NCBI RefSeq assembly: GCF_005144585.1
Contig: NZ_SSMQ01000027.1
Span: 1-64,000 of the forward strand
Direction: 5' to 3'
Origin: Polyangium fumosum
GTDB taxonomy: Bacteria; Myxococcota_A; Polyangia; Polyangiales; Polyangiaceae
DNA: 64,000 nucleotides
In this document: one piece after another, positions 55,144-63,895 of the stretch
Numbering within the stretch: position 1 is the first letter of the stretch
Layout: each line of letters opens with the position of its first letter
Notes under the pieces: generated by a model
Told to the model about the DNA's origin: nothing
The model's database searches: none
Seen by the model: only the letters and a program-made list of their open reading frames with translations
Program-made: the position numbers and the translations under genes

Positions 55144-55239
55144 GGGGGACCTCGCGTTCGGGGGGAGCCCCATGCTACAGCGAGGCAGCGCACCCGTGTC
55201 ACATTTTTCCGGGCGCCTGTTCGCCGAGGTCCGCGCGCG

Positions 55240-56445
55240 TCAGGGTTTGTCCTTGGCGTCGGGGGAGGGCAGGCTCTTGCCCCAGGCGAGCTGGAAGGCC
55301 GCGACGACGACACAAAGCACGAGGCAGAGGAGCCAGAAGACCGAGAGGCCCGTCTTCGGCAGGAGGCGCGTGCTGATCGTGGGGGCGCCCATTGCGCCGA
55401 AGCTGAAGCAGAGGGAAAACGCGCCCTGGTATCGGCCGCGGAGGTGCGGCGGGGAGAGGTCGGCGACGATGCTCGCGTTGACGGGCGCGAAGAGGATCTC
55501 GCCGAAGGTCCACACGGCGACGGTGGCCATGTACGCCGGGAGCGTGGAGGCGAGCGCCATGGCCCCGAAGCCGAGGCCCGTCAGCGTGGAGGCCGTCGCG
55601 AGGAGGACGCCGCGCGGGACGCCCTTCACCCAGCGCGTGACGAGGGGCTGGGCGAGCACGATGAGCAAGCAATTCGTGGCGACCGTGATGCCATAATGCT
55701 CGGTCGTGAGCCCTTTTTGGCGCATGTCCTCCGGCATGGCCGAGAGGTGCTGGAAAAAGACGAGCGTGAGCGCGAGGTTGCACGCGAGGAAGGGGATGTA
55801 TTTTCCGTCGAGGAAAGGCGTGAGCACGCTGCCGCGCTTGTCGTTCCGCGCGTCGGTCGGGCGGCTCTCGGGCACGGAGCGAAAGATCATGGCGGCGAGG
55901 ATCAGCGTCGTGAGCGCATCGCCGACGAAGAGCGCGAGGAAGCTCCGCTTCGCCATGAAGCCGCCGAGGATCGCGGCGAACGCGTATCCGAGATTGACGG
56001 CCCAGTATTGCAGGGAAAACGCCTTCACGCGGTGCTCGGGTGGCACGACGTCGGCGATGAGGGCCTGGCTCGCGGGGCGGAACATGTCCGCGAAGAAGCC
56101 GAGGAGGACCGTGGCCGCGGCGAGCTGCCAGATTTCACGCGCGAAGCCGAGCCCGAGCATGAAGACGGAGCTCATGACGAGCGCGAGGAGCATCGTGGCG
56201 CGGCGGCCGAGGCGATCGGAGAGCGCGCCGCCGAGCATCGTACCCGCGAGAGAGCCGGCGCCGAAGAGCGAGGCGATGAGGCCCGCGGTGGGCAGGTCGA
56301 GGCCACGCTGCTGCGTGAGGTACACGAAAAGGAGCGGGACGACGAAGCTCCCCGCCCGGTTGACGAGCATGCCGGCCCAGAGCGTCCAGAAGGCCCGGGG
56401 GAGGCCCTCGGTGATCCCGGCGAGGCGTACGGCGAGCGCGCTCAT
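55240..56445 (-). CDS. MFS transporter
   Basis: A 401-residue inner-membrane protein with 12 predicted helices. The family signature GGALSDRLGRRATM lies between helices 2 and 3. Outline is of drug-efflux or sugar-transport MFS proteins (MdtG/YdeE-like), with no marker that fixes the substrate. It begins 3 bp after the SDR gene on the same strand, so the two share a transcript. Confidence 0.9.
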   Translation of the reverse strand: MSALAVRLAGITEGLPRAFWTLWAGMLVNRAGSFVVPLLFVYLTQQRGLDLPTAGLIASLFGAGSLAGTMLGGALSDRLGRRATMLLALVMSSVFMLGLGFAREIWQLAAATVLLGFFADMFRPASQALIADVVPPEHRVKAFSLQYWAVNLGYAFAAILGGFMAKRSFLALFVGDALTTLILAAMIFRSVPESRPTDARNDKRGSVLTPFLDGKYIPFLACNLALTLVFFQHLSAMPEDMRQKGLTTEHYGITVATNCLLIVLAQPLVTRWVKGVPRGVLLATASTLTGLGFGAMALASTLPAYMATVAVWTFGEILFAPVNASIVADLSPPHLRGRYQGAFSLCFSFGAMGAPTISTRLLPKTGLSVFWLLCLVLCVVVAAFQLAWGKSLPSPDAKDKP

Positions 56446-56448
56446 GCC

Positions 56449-57159
56449 CTAGCTCGCCTTCTGCCCGAGGTTTGCGTGGATCACGGCGCCATGCAGGACC
56501 GGCGTGCGCGCGCAGAAGGCGACGACGTCGGCGATTTCCTCGGGGTCGATGAGGCGCCCGAACGTGGAGCGCTCCCGGACGACGTCGAGGCGCGCCGCAT
56601 CGTGGCCGAGGTGCGCGCGGAGCATTTCGGTGTCGGTGAATCCAGGACAAACCGCGACCGTGGTGACGCCGCGGCCCGCGAGGTCCTGGCACGTCGCCCG
56701 CATGAGGCCGAGGATCGCGTGCTTGGAGGTGACATACGAGGCCTTGCCCGGGACGCCGATTTCGGAGAGGGTCGAGCCGATGTAGACGATCGAGGAGCCC
56801 GGCACGAGGCGGGCGTCGAGGAGCCGATTGAGCGCGGCCGGGGCGACGACGTTCAATTCGAGGACGGAGCGGAGCGCGGCGGCCGTCAGGTTCGTCGCCG
56901 TGTCCTCCCGGAGGACCGCGGCATTGTGGACGAGGCAAATCGGCTCGGCGCCGTCGAGCAGGGGCAAGAGGCGCGGCGGGAGGTCGTTTTCCCAGGCGGG
57001 ATCGGCGAGATCCACGGAAAGATCCACGACGCCCGGGAGGCCACTCGGGCGCCGCGCGAGGTTCACGCCGCGCGCGCCCGCACGGACGAACCGTTCGAGG
57101 ACGGCGCGCCCGATCCCCGCGCTGCCGCCGGTGACGACGGCGATGGATGACCCTTTCAC
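56449..57159 (-). CDS. SDR family NAD(P)-dependent oxidoreductase
   Basis: A 236-residue classical SDR with TGGSAGIG, HNAAVL, and Ser plus Tyr-xxx-Lys in YVTSKHAI. The sepiapterin-reductase-like outline suggests a ketone or aldehyde substrate. The start is the GTG at 57159 with GGAAA before it; an upstream extension to 57234 is less likely. It is co-transcribed with the MFS gene. Confidence 0.88.
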   Translation of the reverse strand: MKGSSIAVVTGGSAGIGRAVLERFVRAGARGVNLARRPSGLPGVVDLSVDLADPAWENDLPPRLLPLLDGAEPICLVHNAAVLREDTATNLTAAALRSVLELNVVAPAALNRLLDARLVPGSSIVYIGSTLSEIGVPGKASYVTSKHAILGLMRATCQDLAGRGVTTVAVCPGFTDTEMLRAHLGHDAARLDVVRERSTFGRLIDPEEIADVVAFCARTPVLHGAVIHANLGQKAS

Positions 57160-57208
57160 GATTTCCGGGACGGTGCCGCGAGCGCGCGCGGCCGTCAAGC
57201 GCGGCGCG

Positions 57209-58774
57209 TCAGAAGCGGCGGATGGGCGCGCCAATGCCGGGGGCGCCGCGGTTGCCCGCGACGTCGCCGTCGCCGCCCTTGCCGCCGTCGCCGGGTTTGC
57301 CCGTGGCGAGCGAGACCATGCCGCGGAGCTCGGGCTCGGCGCCGATGTGGGCGATCACGACGGAAGGTCCGCCGAGGCCGCCGCCGCCGGGGCCCCCTTT
57401 GCCGCCGCTCCCGCCCTCGCCGCCCTCGCAAGCGTCGGGCGCGGAGAGGCCTTTGCCAGCGCCGCCCTTGCCGCCGAGGCCCCCTTTGCCGCCGGGCTGG
57501 CCATCGGCGCCCTGGCCGCCGCGTCCGCCCCGATCGGCCGCGACGCGTCCGTCCCAGATCACGATCGACGATTCGACGCTGGCGATGCCGATGCTCGCGC
57601 CGCCGGGCCCCCCGCCTTTGCCACCGCTGCCGCCGCAGCCGCCCGTGCCGCCGCTGCCGCCGCTCGCGCCGGCCCCGGGCATCGCATTGGTGCAAATCGA
57701 GGCCGCGCCCCGCGCGCCCCCGGCGCCGCCGCCGCCTTGGCCGGGCAAACCATGGCCGCCGGTGCCGCCGGTGATGCCGAAATACCCTGCCGCGTCGAGG
57801 CGGCCGAAGCCCGCGGCGCCCGTGCCGGGAATGCCCCGGGATCCCTGATTGCCGGGCGCGCCTTTTCCGGCCGCGCAGCTCCAGCCCGCGCCCGCGTCGC
57901 CCGCGCCGCCTTGGCCGAAGCTCGCCACGGCGGGCGCGCCGATCTCGCCCGCCTTTCCGGGGGTCGATTGCAACGAGACCGGCTCGATCGCGCCGCCGTC
58001 GCCGCCCTGGCCGCCCACGGTGACGCTGCCGCCTTCGCACATGCGCTCGACGCGCGCGCCGCCCGGGGTCCCGAGGTCGGGCGCGGCGACGCAGGCCGCC
58101 TGGCCGTCGTGGCCGTTGGATCCTTCGAGTTCAGGATCGTAGGGCAGGTTCGTGCCGTCCTCGCCGTCCGCGCCTGCGCCGGCGCGCAGGTCGCAGCGCC
58201 GGAGCTCGACGTGCGTGTGATCGACGAGCAGGGCGATGGACGAGCCGCCGGGGCGGGTCGCGGCGGCGGCGAAGACGGTGACATCCTCGATGCGGCTCAC
58301 GCGCGGGCCGGGGGCGAGCACGAGCGGGATCTCGTCGGGCGCGCCATAGAGGCGGGTCTTCTGGGATTTGTCTCTCCAGCGGAACCCTTCGCGGCAATCG
58401 AGGCCGCCGAAGAGGCTCGCGCCGGCGGGCAGGACCAGGCGCTCGGAGAAGTCCTCGGCGCAGGCATAGATCGGCTGTTCGGTGCCGGCGACCGAGGCGG
58501 CGTGGGCGAGGGTGCGGAAAGGTTTGTCCTGGGTGCCGGGGCCTTCGTCGTCGCCGAGCGTGGAGACGAAGACGCCGCAGTCGGCGGGCACGGGTCCGTC
58601 GTTCCAGGCGGGGACGCAGCGTGGCACCACGTAACGTTCGCCGGTGGCCCTCGTCTCGCAAATGGGTCCGTCCGTGCATTCGGCGTCGGGCGCCGAGGCG
58701 CAGCTCGCGGCGAGCGCGAGCAGGGCGAGGGGCAAAAGAGCGAGGCGCGCGGCCCCGCCGAGGTTCGTCGGCAT
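57209..58774 (-). CDS. Gly-rich lipoprotein with DUF1565-like N-terminal domain
   Basis: A 521-residue protein. The lipobox is within LALAASC. A DUF1565-like segment near residue 70-85 (VFVSTLGDDEGPGTQDKPFRTLAHA) is followed by a pectate-lyase-like beta-helix stretch. The C-terminal 290 residues are Gly/Ala/Gly-Gly repeats resembling PE-PGRS or collagen-like spacers (GGQGGDGG, GGKGGLGGKGG), with scattered Asp. Surface-exposed; possible matrix or recognition protein. Because of the repeats, the number of units may vary between strains. Confidence 0.78.
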   Translation of the reverse strand: MPTNLGGAARLALLPLALLALAASCASAPDAECTDGPICETRATGERYVVPRCVPAWNDGPVPADCGVFVSTLGDDEGPGTQDKPFRTLAHAASVAGTEQPIYACAEDFSERLVLPAGASLFGGLDCREGFRWRDKSQKTRLYGAPDEIPLVLAPGPRVSRIEDVTVFAAAATRPGGSSIALLVDHTHVELRRCDLRAGAGADGEDGTNLPYDPELEGSNGHDGQAACVAAPDLGTPGGARVERMCEGGSVTVGGQGGDGGAIEPVSLQSTPGKAGEIGAPAVASFGQGGAGDAGAGWSCAAGKGAPGNQGSRGIPGTGAAGFGRLDAAGYFGITGGTGGHGLPGQGGGGAGGARGAASICTNAMPGAGASGGSGGTGGCGGSGGKGGGPGGASIGIASVESSIVIWDGRVAADRGGRGGQGADGQPGGKGGLGGKGGAGKGLSAPDACEGGEGGSGGKGGPGGGGLGGPSVVIAHIGAEPELRGMVSLATGKPGDGGKGGDGDVAGNRGAPGIGAPIRRF

Positions 58775-58967
58775 GATCGTTCGTTCCCGCGTTGGGCCTT
58801 GGAGGCGAAAAGGACGGCGCTCGCGGCGAGCACGCGTCCGGGGTCCTCGTGGGCCGCCGGGCATCGCTCGCGAGCGCCGATCCATTGGATGACGCGGTGC
58901 GCGTGAGGTTGCGGAAATCGTGGAAGGTCCGCCAGGGCAGGAGCGCGTGTCCGGGACGATGACGATG

Positions 58968-58996
58968 TTGACGGGCCGCGGGCGGGGCTCTAGAAA
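58968..58996 (+). promoter_or_regulatory. Sigma70-type promoter candidate for the phosphatase-fold lipoprotein
   Basis: TTGACG (58968-58973), a 17-base spacer and TAGAAA (58991-58996). The ATG at 59010 is 13 bases beyond, so the leader is very short. This argues against the in-frame ATG codons further upstream. Confidence 0.48.
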
Positions 58997-59009
58997 GAAA
59001 AAGAAATCG

Positions 59010-60020
59010 ATGAAAAAGGTTCTCGTCGTGACGTCGCTGATCGTCGGTTCTTGGGGCGCCGCTTCCGGCTGCACGGACGAGGGCAAAGCGGGCGACACGA
59101 CGTCGGGTCGCACGAGCGGGAGCGCTGCGTCGACGGGCTCGGGCGGTATGGGCGGCGCGGGCGGCGGGCCTGCGATCGACCCGAGTGATTTGAACGCGCT
59201 CGTCGCCGGGGGGTACGTCGAGCTCTCGTGGATGACATCGAGCAAGCCCGCGTCGAGGATCGTCCGCGTCGAAAACACGATGCCCTCCGGCCCGGACGAT
59301 CCGATGGCGACCGTGGTGTACGAGGGCGCGGGGGCCAAGGCGAGCGAGCCGCTCCGCAATCTGGTGGCTACGACGAAGGAGGCGCCTCGCACGTACCATT
59401 ACGCCGTGTATGGCTGCGACGCGCCGGGGAGCTGCGGCGGCGGGCCGGCGACGGCGGAGCTCGAAGTGACGCTCGGGCAGGCGCTCGTCGGCGGTGGATA
59501 CAACATGGTCTTTCGGCACGCGGCGGCGGACGTTTGCGAGGATGCGTTCGAGCTCGGGACGGCGGCCGAGACGTCGTCGCCGGGCTGGTGGAAGAGCTGC
59601 GATTCGAACTGCGTGACCGCGACGGCGCGACAGCTCAATGCGCAGGGCGTCTCCCAGGCCGAGCAGATGGGCATCGCCATCAAGGACCGCGGCTTTCCCT
59701 TCGGGCGCGTGCTCGCGAGCGAGTTTTGTCGGTGCATGAGGACCGCCGAGCTCATGAACCTCGGCCCCATGGTTGAGGAGAACCAGGGCATCACGGGCTT
59801 CGCCTACGACGAGGCGGGTCGCTGCGCGGCGACGATGGCGCTCGCGGCGGAGGCGCCCGCGCCGGGCACGAATGGGGCCCTCGTGGGCCACTCTGGGCAC
59901 CAGTGCGGCGTGCTCGACGCGCTCGCGTGGGGCGAGGCCGCCGTCTACAAGCCCGATGGCAAAGGCGGGGCGATCTACATCACGCGGGTGGATTCGTCCG
60001 CGTGGGCGGCGCTCCCGTAA
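59010..60020 (+). CDS. Histidine-phosphatase-superfamily lipoprotein
   Basis: A 336-residue protein. The signal ends ASGC near residue 21, then comes a Gly/Ser/Thr linker. A fibronectin-like beta region (about 60-150) precedes a phosphoglycerate-mutase/acid-phosphatase-like domain with RHA (His170) and GHSGHQ (His294), the two catalytic histidines of the superfamily. Several conserved Cys flank them. It probably hydrolyses phosphoesters outside the cell. The upstream ORF extension lies over the promoter and is rejected. Confidence 0.8.
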   Translation: MKKVLVVTSLIVGSWGAASGCTDEGKAGDTTSGRTSGSAASTGSGGMGGAGGGPAIDPSDLNALVAGGYVELSWMTSSKPASRIVRVENTMPSGPDDPMATVVYEGAGAKASEPLRNLVATTKEAPRTYHYAVYGCDAPGSCGGGPATAELEVTLGQALVGGGYNMVFRHAAADVCEDAFELGTAAETSSPGWWKSCDSNCVTATARQLNAQGVSQAEQMGIAIKDRGFPFGRVLASEFCRCMRTAELMNLGPMVEENQGITGFAYDEAGRCAATMALAAEAPAPGTNGALVGHSGHQCGVLDALAWGEAAVYKPDGKGGAIYITRVDSSAWAALP

Positions 60021-60029
60021 CGTCTTTGG

Positions 60030-60058
60030 TTGGGGCCGTGCCGCGCCCACGCTATCAT
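60030..60058 (+). promoter_or_regulatory. Sigma70-type promoter candidate for the GIDE-like pair
   Basis: TTGGGG (60030-60035), a 17-base spacer and TATCAT (60053-60058), seven bases before the ATG at 60066. The earlier in-frame ATG at 60057 lies inside the -10 itself. Confidence 0.45.
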
Positions 60059-60065
60059 GCGGCCG

Positions 60066-60887
60066 ATGCTCTCCTTCGAGCCCAAGCGACGAACGCGGGT
60101 GCTCTTTGGCCTCGCGTTCCTGCCGCTCCTCGCCGGCGCCTTGTTTTTTCTGTGGGCGTCTCTGCGGTTCGCGACGCTCGGCGCGCGGCTCGCGGCGCAC
60201 GAGGAGCGGAGGACGGACGACGGGCCGGTGGCGCTCCGCGGCGAGCTCGCCTTGCTCAAGTCGTCGTCGACGTCGCCGCTCGGCGCGCCCGCCGCCGGGT
60301 GGGTCGGGGCCGTCGGGCGCACGTCCTGGCAGGGTGGCCCCTTCGAGGCTTTGTGCGCGGTGGGCCATTTCGACGACGTGGCCGTGCGGAGGAACGACGG
60401 GTTCGCGTTCCGGCTCTCGCTAGCCCGGACGAACGAGCGGGCGCGGATCGACGAGGAGGAGAGCGCGAAATGGCTCTTCGGCGCCGATCCGCGGGTGGGG
60501 ATTGCGCTTGGCGGGTTTTCCGCGTCGGCCGACGGGCCGGGCCGGGGGATGAAAGAGGCGACGGGGACCGCGATTCCGTCCGTGATCCGGGAGGCGTGTG
60601 GCAAGGAGCTCGTCGCGCTGGGCGATGCGGCCGTGTACCGGGAGCGTGTCCTCGCGGAGGGGATGCCGGTGACGGTGCTCGGTTGCAAGCAAACGAATGA
60701 TGTGGTGCCCTGCCGGGACGGCCTGGACTTCGTGACGATCCATCCGCTCGATCGTGCCAAGGAGCGTATCGGGACCGGGGGGAGCGCGCTTCTTTTCGTC
60801 GGCGGGCTTTTTTCGCTCGTCGTGCTTTCGGCGGCCGGCTTCGGGGTGCTCTCGCTCGCGAGCCGCACGCGGAGGAGCTTCCGATGA
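60066..60887 (+). CDS. GIDE-like membrane protein, first of a pair
   Basis: A 273-residue protein with a hydrophobic helix near 15-35 and one near 240-262. Between them is a beta-rich extracytoplasmic domain: VALRGELALLKSSSTSPLGAP near the start and RERVLAEGMPVTVLGCK near the end, the two hallmarks of GIDE domains (MUL1/GIDE in eukaryotes). No RING domain is present. Function in bacteria is unknown; ligase or sensor roles are only proposed. Overlaps the next gene by 4 bp (ATGA). Confidence 0.6.
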   Translation: MLSFEPKRRTRVLFGLAFLPLLAGALFFLWASLRFATLGARLAAHEERRTDDGPVALRGELALLKSSSTSPLGAPAAGWVGAVGRTSWQGGPFEALCAVGHFDDVAVRRNDGFAFRLSLARTNERARIDEEESAKWLFGADPRVGIALGGFSASADGPGRGMKEATGTAIPSVIREACGKELVALGDAAVYRERVLAEGMPVTVLGCKQTNDVVPCRDGLDFVTIHPLDRAKERIGTGGSALLFVGGLFSLVVLSAAGFGVLSLASRTRRSFR

Positions 60888-61603
60888 TCGTCACGTTGCT
60901 CGGCGCGGGATTGGTGGTCGCGGGGGGCGCGCTCGTGTTTCGCGCCCGCGAGGGGGCGGCGCTGGTGCTCGAGGTGTGGCGGCGGCCGACGAAGCGGATC
61001 GCGGAGATCGAGCCCGGCGTGGTCGAGCTCGCGGGGCGGATTTCGGCGGCGGAGGAGCCGATCGACGGCCTCTCGCAGAAGGGCTGCGTCGCCGTGCGGA
61101 CCCGCATTCGAGGGTTTTCCGGGGAAGGGAAGCGCCGGGAGCGGCTCGGGGAGCGCTCGGTGCTGCGCGCGTCGCGGGCGGCGCTCCGCGACGAGAGCGG
61201 CACGTGTGTGGTTGATCTCGGCGACGCGGAGGTGGTCGGGGACGAATGGGTTTCGCGCGCCGTGCGTGTGGAGGAGGTCGCGTCCTCGTGGCCGCCGTGG
61301 GCGCGGGATCTCGTGCCGCCCGGCGCGACGCACGTGGAGGTGGAGGAGGCGGTGGTGCCGGAGGGGGCCGACGTGATGATCACGGCGGTGACGCGCAAGC
61401 AAGAGCGCGTGGAGGGGTTTTACAGGGACGCCCGGGCGCGCTGGGAGCTCGGTGGATCCGAGGAGATGCGGGGCCTCGTGACGGTGGGGGGGCAAGTGCA
61501 GCTCTTCCGGCGGACGGGCGGGGCCGTGGCGTTCGCGGTGGTGTGCGGGGTGTTCCTCGTCGTGCAGGGGATTGCGACGATCCTCGCGGGGATCGAGCTT
61601 TGA
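60884..61603 (+). CDS. GIDE-like membrane protein, second of a pair
   Basis: A 239-residue protein with a hydrophobic N-terminal helix (VTLLGAGLVVAGGALVF) and a C-terminal one (GGAVAFAVVCGVFLVVQGIATIL). The middle domain begins IEPGVVELAGRISAAEEPIDGLSQKGCVAVRTRI and ends near VEVEEAVVPEGADVMITAV, parallel to its upstream partner and to GIDE domains. It likely pairs with the preceding protein in the membrane. The overlap suggests equimolar synthesis. Confidence 0.6.
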   Translation: MIVTLLGAGLVVAGGALVFRAREGAALVLEVWRRPTKRIAEIEPGVVELAGRISAAEEPIDGLSQKGCVAVRTRIRGFSGEGKRRERLGERSVLRASRAALRDESGTCVVDLGDAEVVGDEWVSRAVRVEEVASSWPPWARDLVPPGATHVEVEEAVVPEGADVMITAVTRKQERVEGFYRDARARWELGGSEEMRGLVTVGGQVQLFRRTGGAVAFAVVCGVFLVVQGIATILAGIEL

Positions 61604-61640
61604 GGCGTTCGAGGGCGTCGTAGCGCACCGGATCTCGCGC

Positions 61641-61940
61641 GCGCGTGTTGCAAACGCGGATCGCAGCGCGTCGGACACCGCGTGCACGCGTTGCAAACGG
61701 GTCTTCGACTGTGCATGGAGCCGTTTGCACGCGTTGCAAACGGGTCTTTGACCATACATGGAGCCGCTTGCACGCGTTGCAAACGGGTCTTTGACCATAC
61801 ATGGAGCCGCTTGCACGCGTTGCAAACGGGTCTTTGACCCTACATGGAGCCGTCTGCACGCGTTGCAGACGGGTCTCCGACGTAGATCGTGCCGTTTGCA
61901 CGCGTTGCAGACACCTTTCGGAGCGCGCCGAGCGCCGTTT
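61641..61940. repeat. Seven-unit 43-bp tandem array with palindromic core
   Basis: Units begin at 61641, 61684, 61727, 61770, 61813, 61856 and 61898. Units 2-5 are nearly identical; the first and last two are diverged. Each junction carries an inverted repeat whose best form is CGTTTGCA-N5-TGCAAACG. The period is not a multiple of three, so it is not coding. The array ends 93 bases before the nuclease toxin gene. Confidence 0.8.
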
Positions 61941-61995
61941 TCACGGGGAGGGGAGGTCGACGGGGTCGTTGGTCGTGGAGCGTACGCCGGCAGCC

Positions 61996-62024
61996 TTGTG
62001 GGCTTGCACGCCATCTTCTAGGGT
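61996..62024 (+). promoter_or_regulatory. Sigma70-type promoter candidate for the HNH toxin gene
   Basis: TTGTGG (61996-62001), a 17-base spacer and TAGGGT (62019-62024), nine bases before the ATG with no ribosome-binding site. Weak match to consensus. Confidence 0.33.
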
Positions 62025-62033
62025 GACGTCGCC

Positions 62034-63578
62034 ATGACTTCGCGCCGCGCGTTCGTTTCGTCGTTGCATCTGCGTCTGTGGATCGTCGGGGCCCTGCGGT
62101 TCTTTCGGCTTGGGCTGCTGGGGCTCGTCGCGCTTGGCGTTTCGGTATGGCTCCTCGGGTGCGGCGCGGCGACGCGCGTGCCGACGGAGGCGTGGGCGCA
62201 GGAGGTACACGGCAAGAGCGTATTTCGCGTCTGCCGGCGTCATCCCCGCGTCGGCGCGCATGCGCGCACCTGGTACGAGGTCGGGGACGGGGTGCATCGA
62301 CCGGCATTCGAGCCGCTCGAAAAGCTTCTGGAAAACCCTTCGGTCAAGGCGGTCTTCATCCATGACCCCCACGCGCCGCCCGAGAGCCGGAGGCTCCTCG
62401 GGCTCGCGTACCAGGATCTGCCCTGCGATAAGCCACCGCCACCGCCGCCGCCTCCGGAGAAGATTGCGGCAAAAGAGCCGGATGCCGCGCCGGCCAAGCG
62501 TACGACCGTCCGAACCGAGACGCGGACGTCGGCGATAAGGCCCTGCGAGAGGTCTCGCAATAGGCCACCCGATCCGCGTCTCCTCGGGCAAACGCCCACG
62601 CCCGCCCCTGCGCCGGGGATGAGCGCGCCGTGTCCGCCGCCTCCGCCCGGGAATACATACGAGGAACAGAAAGTCAACCTGGCGCGGAGGGACGCCGAGG
62701 AGGAGGCGAGGCGCACGGGGGAGCGGATCGGGCGCGAATGGGGGGCGACGCTGGGCAAGGCGGATGAACTGCCGAAGACCTTTGACCGCCTGTTTGTGGG
62801 GTTGGGGAAGGAGGGAGAATTCAAGAAGTTATTCCAGCAGGCCCCCCCCGAACGCGCCGAGCAGATTCAGGCCGATCTGGCCAGACAACTGAATGCAATC
62901 CCCGACCTGCCGACGTACGACGACGAGCGGCTCGCCAGGATCGCGTGGGAGGCCTTCCTCAAGGGGTATGGCAGAGGCTGGGCGGACGCCGAGCTGAAGG
63001 CCGCGATTCTGAACGCCCTGGCGGACACGGCATTGACGCTCGCCACCATGGGAGCGGGGGCCCTGGAGACTGCGGGGGCGAGGGCGCTGCGGGCGGCTCA
63101 GCAGAGGTTACGAAGCATGCCGGTGTTCCTGCCGAGCGCGGCGGGCGGACCGGGCGGGTTCTTGCGGCGGCCGAAGCTGCCGGGTCCGCCGGCCGCGAGC
63201 CCGCCGAAGGCAGCGGCGCCGCCCCGTGGGACGACGGTCACGACGACGACGAAGCCGGTGTCAACAGCGGCCGGGGGGACGCAGCCGGCGCCAGCGGCGA
63301 GCGCTTCACCTCGCGTAAGAACACCAACCAGGGAGCAACGGGAGGCTGCTCTTGCGCGATCCAAGGGGCCGGATGGGGTTGAACGATGCACCCACTGTGA
63401 CACACCTCTCGAACGACAGGCAGGGAAGCCTAATTCTGCCGAAATCGATCACAGAAAGCCATTCGTCAAAGGTGGACAAACAACGGACTCGAACCTCGAT
63501 GCAGCATGCCGTACGTGTAATCGTTCGAAGGGCCCCAAAGAGCTTGGCGCAGAGTGGACGCCCCCAAACAAGCGATGA
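62034..63578 (+). CDS. Lipoprotein polymorphic toxin with C-terminal HNH nuclease
   Basis: A 514-residue protein. A long basic and hydrophobic leader ends in a lipobox, LLGC (Cys43). A short Cys-containing domain is followed by Pro-rich linkers (about 130-140 and 185-205), then a charged helical region (about 215-345) with an Ala-rich pretoxin part. The last 63 residues are an HNH nuclease: CTHC (452-455), Asp472-His473, Asn487, CRTCN (492-496) and Lys499. The lipoprotein-plus-nuclease-tip plan resembles SitA toxins, which myxobacteria exchange between outer membranes. G+C is 47 of 60 at 63121-63180 but 28 of 60 at 63421-63480, as expected if the tip was acquired separately. Confidence 0.75.
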   Translation: MTSRRAFVSSLHLRLWIVGALRFFRLGLLGLVALGVSVWLLGCGAATRVPTEAWAQEVHGKSVFRVCRRHPRVGAHARTWYEVGDGVHRPAFEPLEKLLENPSVKAVFIHDPHAPPESRRLLGLAYQDLPCDKPPPPPPPPEKIAAKEPDAAPAKRTTVRTETRTSAIRPCERSRNRPPDPRLLGQTPTPAPAPGMSAPCPPPPPGNTYEEQKVNLARRDAEEEARRTGERIGREWGATLGKADELPKTFDRLFVGLGKEGEFKKLFQQAPPERAEQIQADLARQLNAIPDLPTYDDERLARIAWEAFLKGYGRGWADAELKAAILNALADTALTLATMGAGALETAGARALRAAQQRLRSMPVFLPSAAGGPGGFLRRPKLPGPPAASPPKAAAPPRGTTVTTTTKPVSTAAGGTQPAPAASASPRVRTPTREQREAALARSKGPDGVERCTHCDTPLERQAGKPNSAEIDHRKPFVKGGQTTDSNLDAACRTCNRSKGPKELGAEWTPPNKR

Positions 63579-63584
63579 GAGAGC

Positions 63585-63893
63585 ATGAAAGACGTAACCG
63601 TTGATGCATCGCCGTTGGTTCGAAGGATTCGCGAGGCGCTCAGCGCGCGCACGCCATTCGATGGCAAGGTGCGCATCAGCGTCGCAGATGAACCCAGGTG
63701 GGAGACCACGAACTCGGGCGACCAAGTCCTTGTACGCTGGGCATGTTGGACGCTGGAGCGAAACGGCGTCGAGCTCACCGAACCCGTATTCGAAGTCCTT
63801 TGCAAGGACATCACGCGACAAAGTCTTGCTGACGATCTGTCGAGCCGTTTTCCTGGCGTGGAGATCGAGGTGGATAACGCAATCGAGCTGTAG
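63585..63893 (+). CDS. Presumed immunity protein for the HNH toxin
   Basis: A 102-residue, acidic-leaning soluble protein with no known family, starting 6 bp after the toxin stop. It contains a beta-strand and Trp-rich centre (RWETTNSGDQVLVRWACWTLERNG) and a helical C-terminus. Size, position and lower G+C than the genomic average all fit an immunity protein. No direct evidence of binding. Confidence 0.62.
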   Translation: MKDVTVDASPLVRRIREALSARTPFDGKVRISVADEPRWETTNSGDQVLVRWACWTLERNGVELTEPVFEVLCKDITRQSLADDLSSRFPGVEIEVDNAIEL

Positions 63894-63895
63894 AG

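Larger units (their letters stand above)
61604..62033. other. 430-base intergenic region with 43-bp tandem array
   Basis: No gene is supported. It holds the seven-unit repeat at 61641-61940 and a promoter candidate just before the toxin gene. Confidence 0.65.

Noticed and set aside
58920-59009. N-terminal extension of the phosphatase-fold lipoprotein to upstream ATG codons
   Set aside because: It would bury the lipoprotein signal and overlaps the probable promoter.
61641-61940. CRISPR array
   Set aside because: The whole 43-bp unit is repeated; there are no unique spacers and no cas genes.
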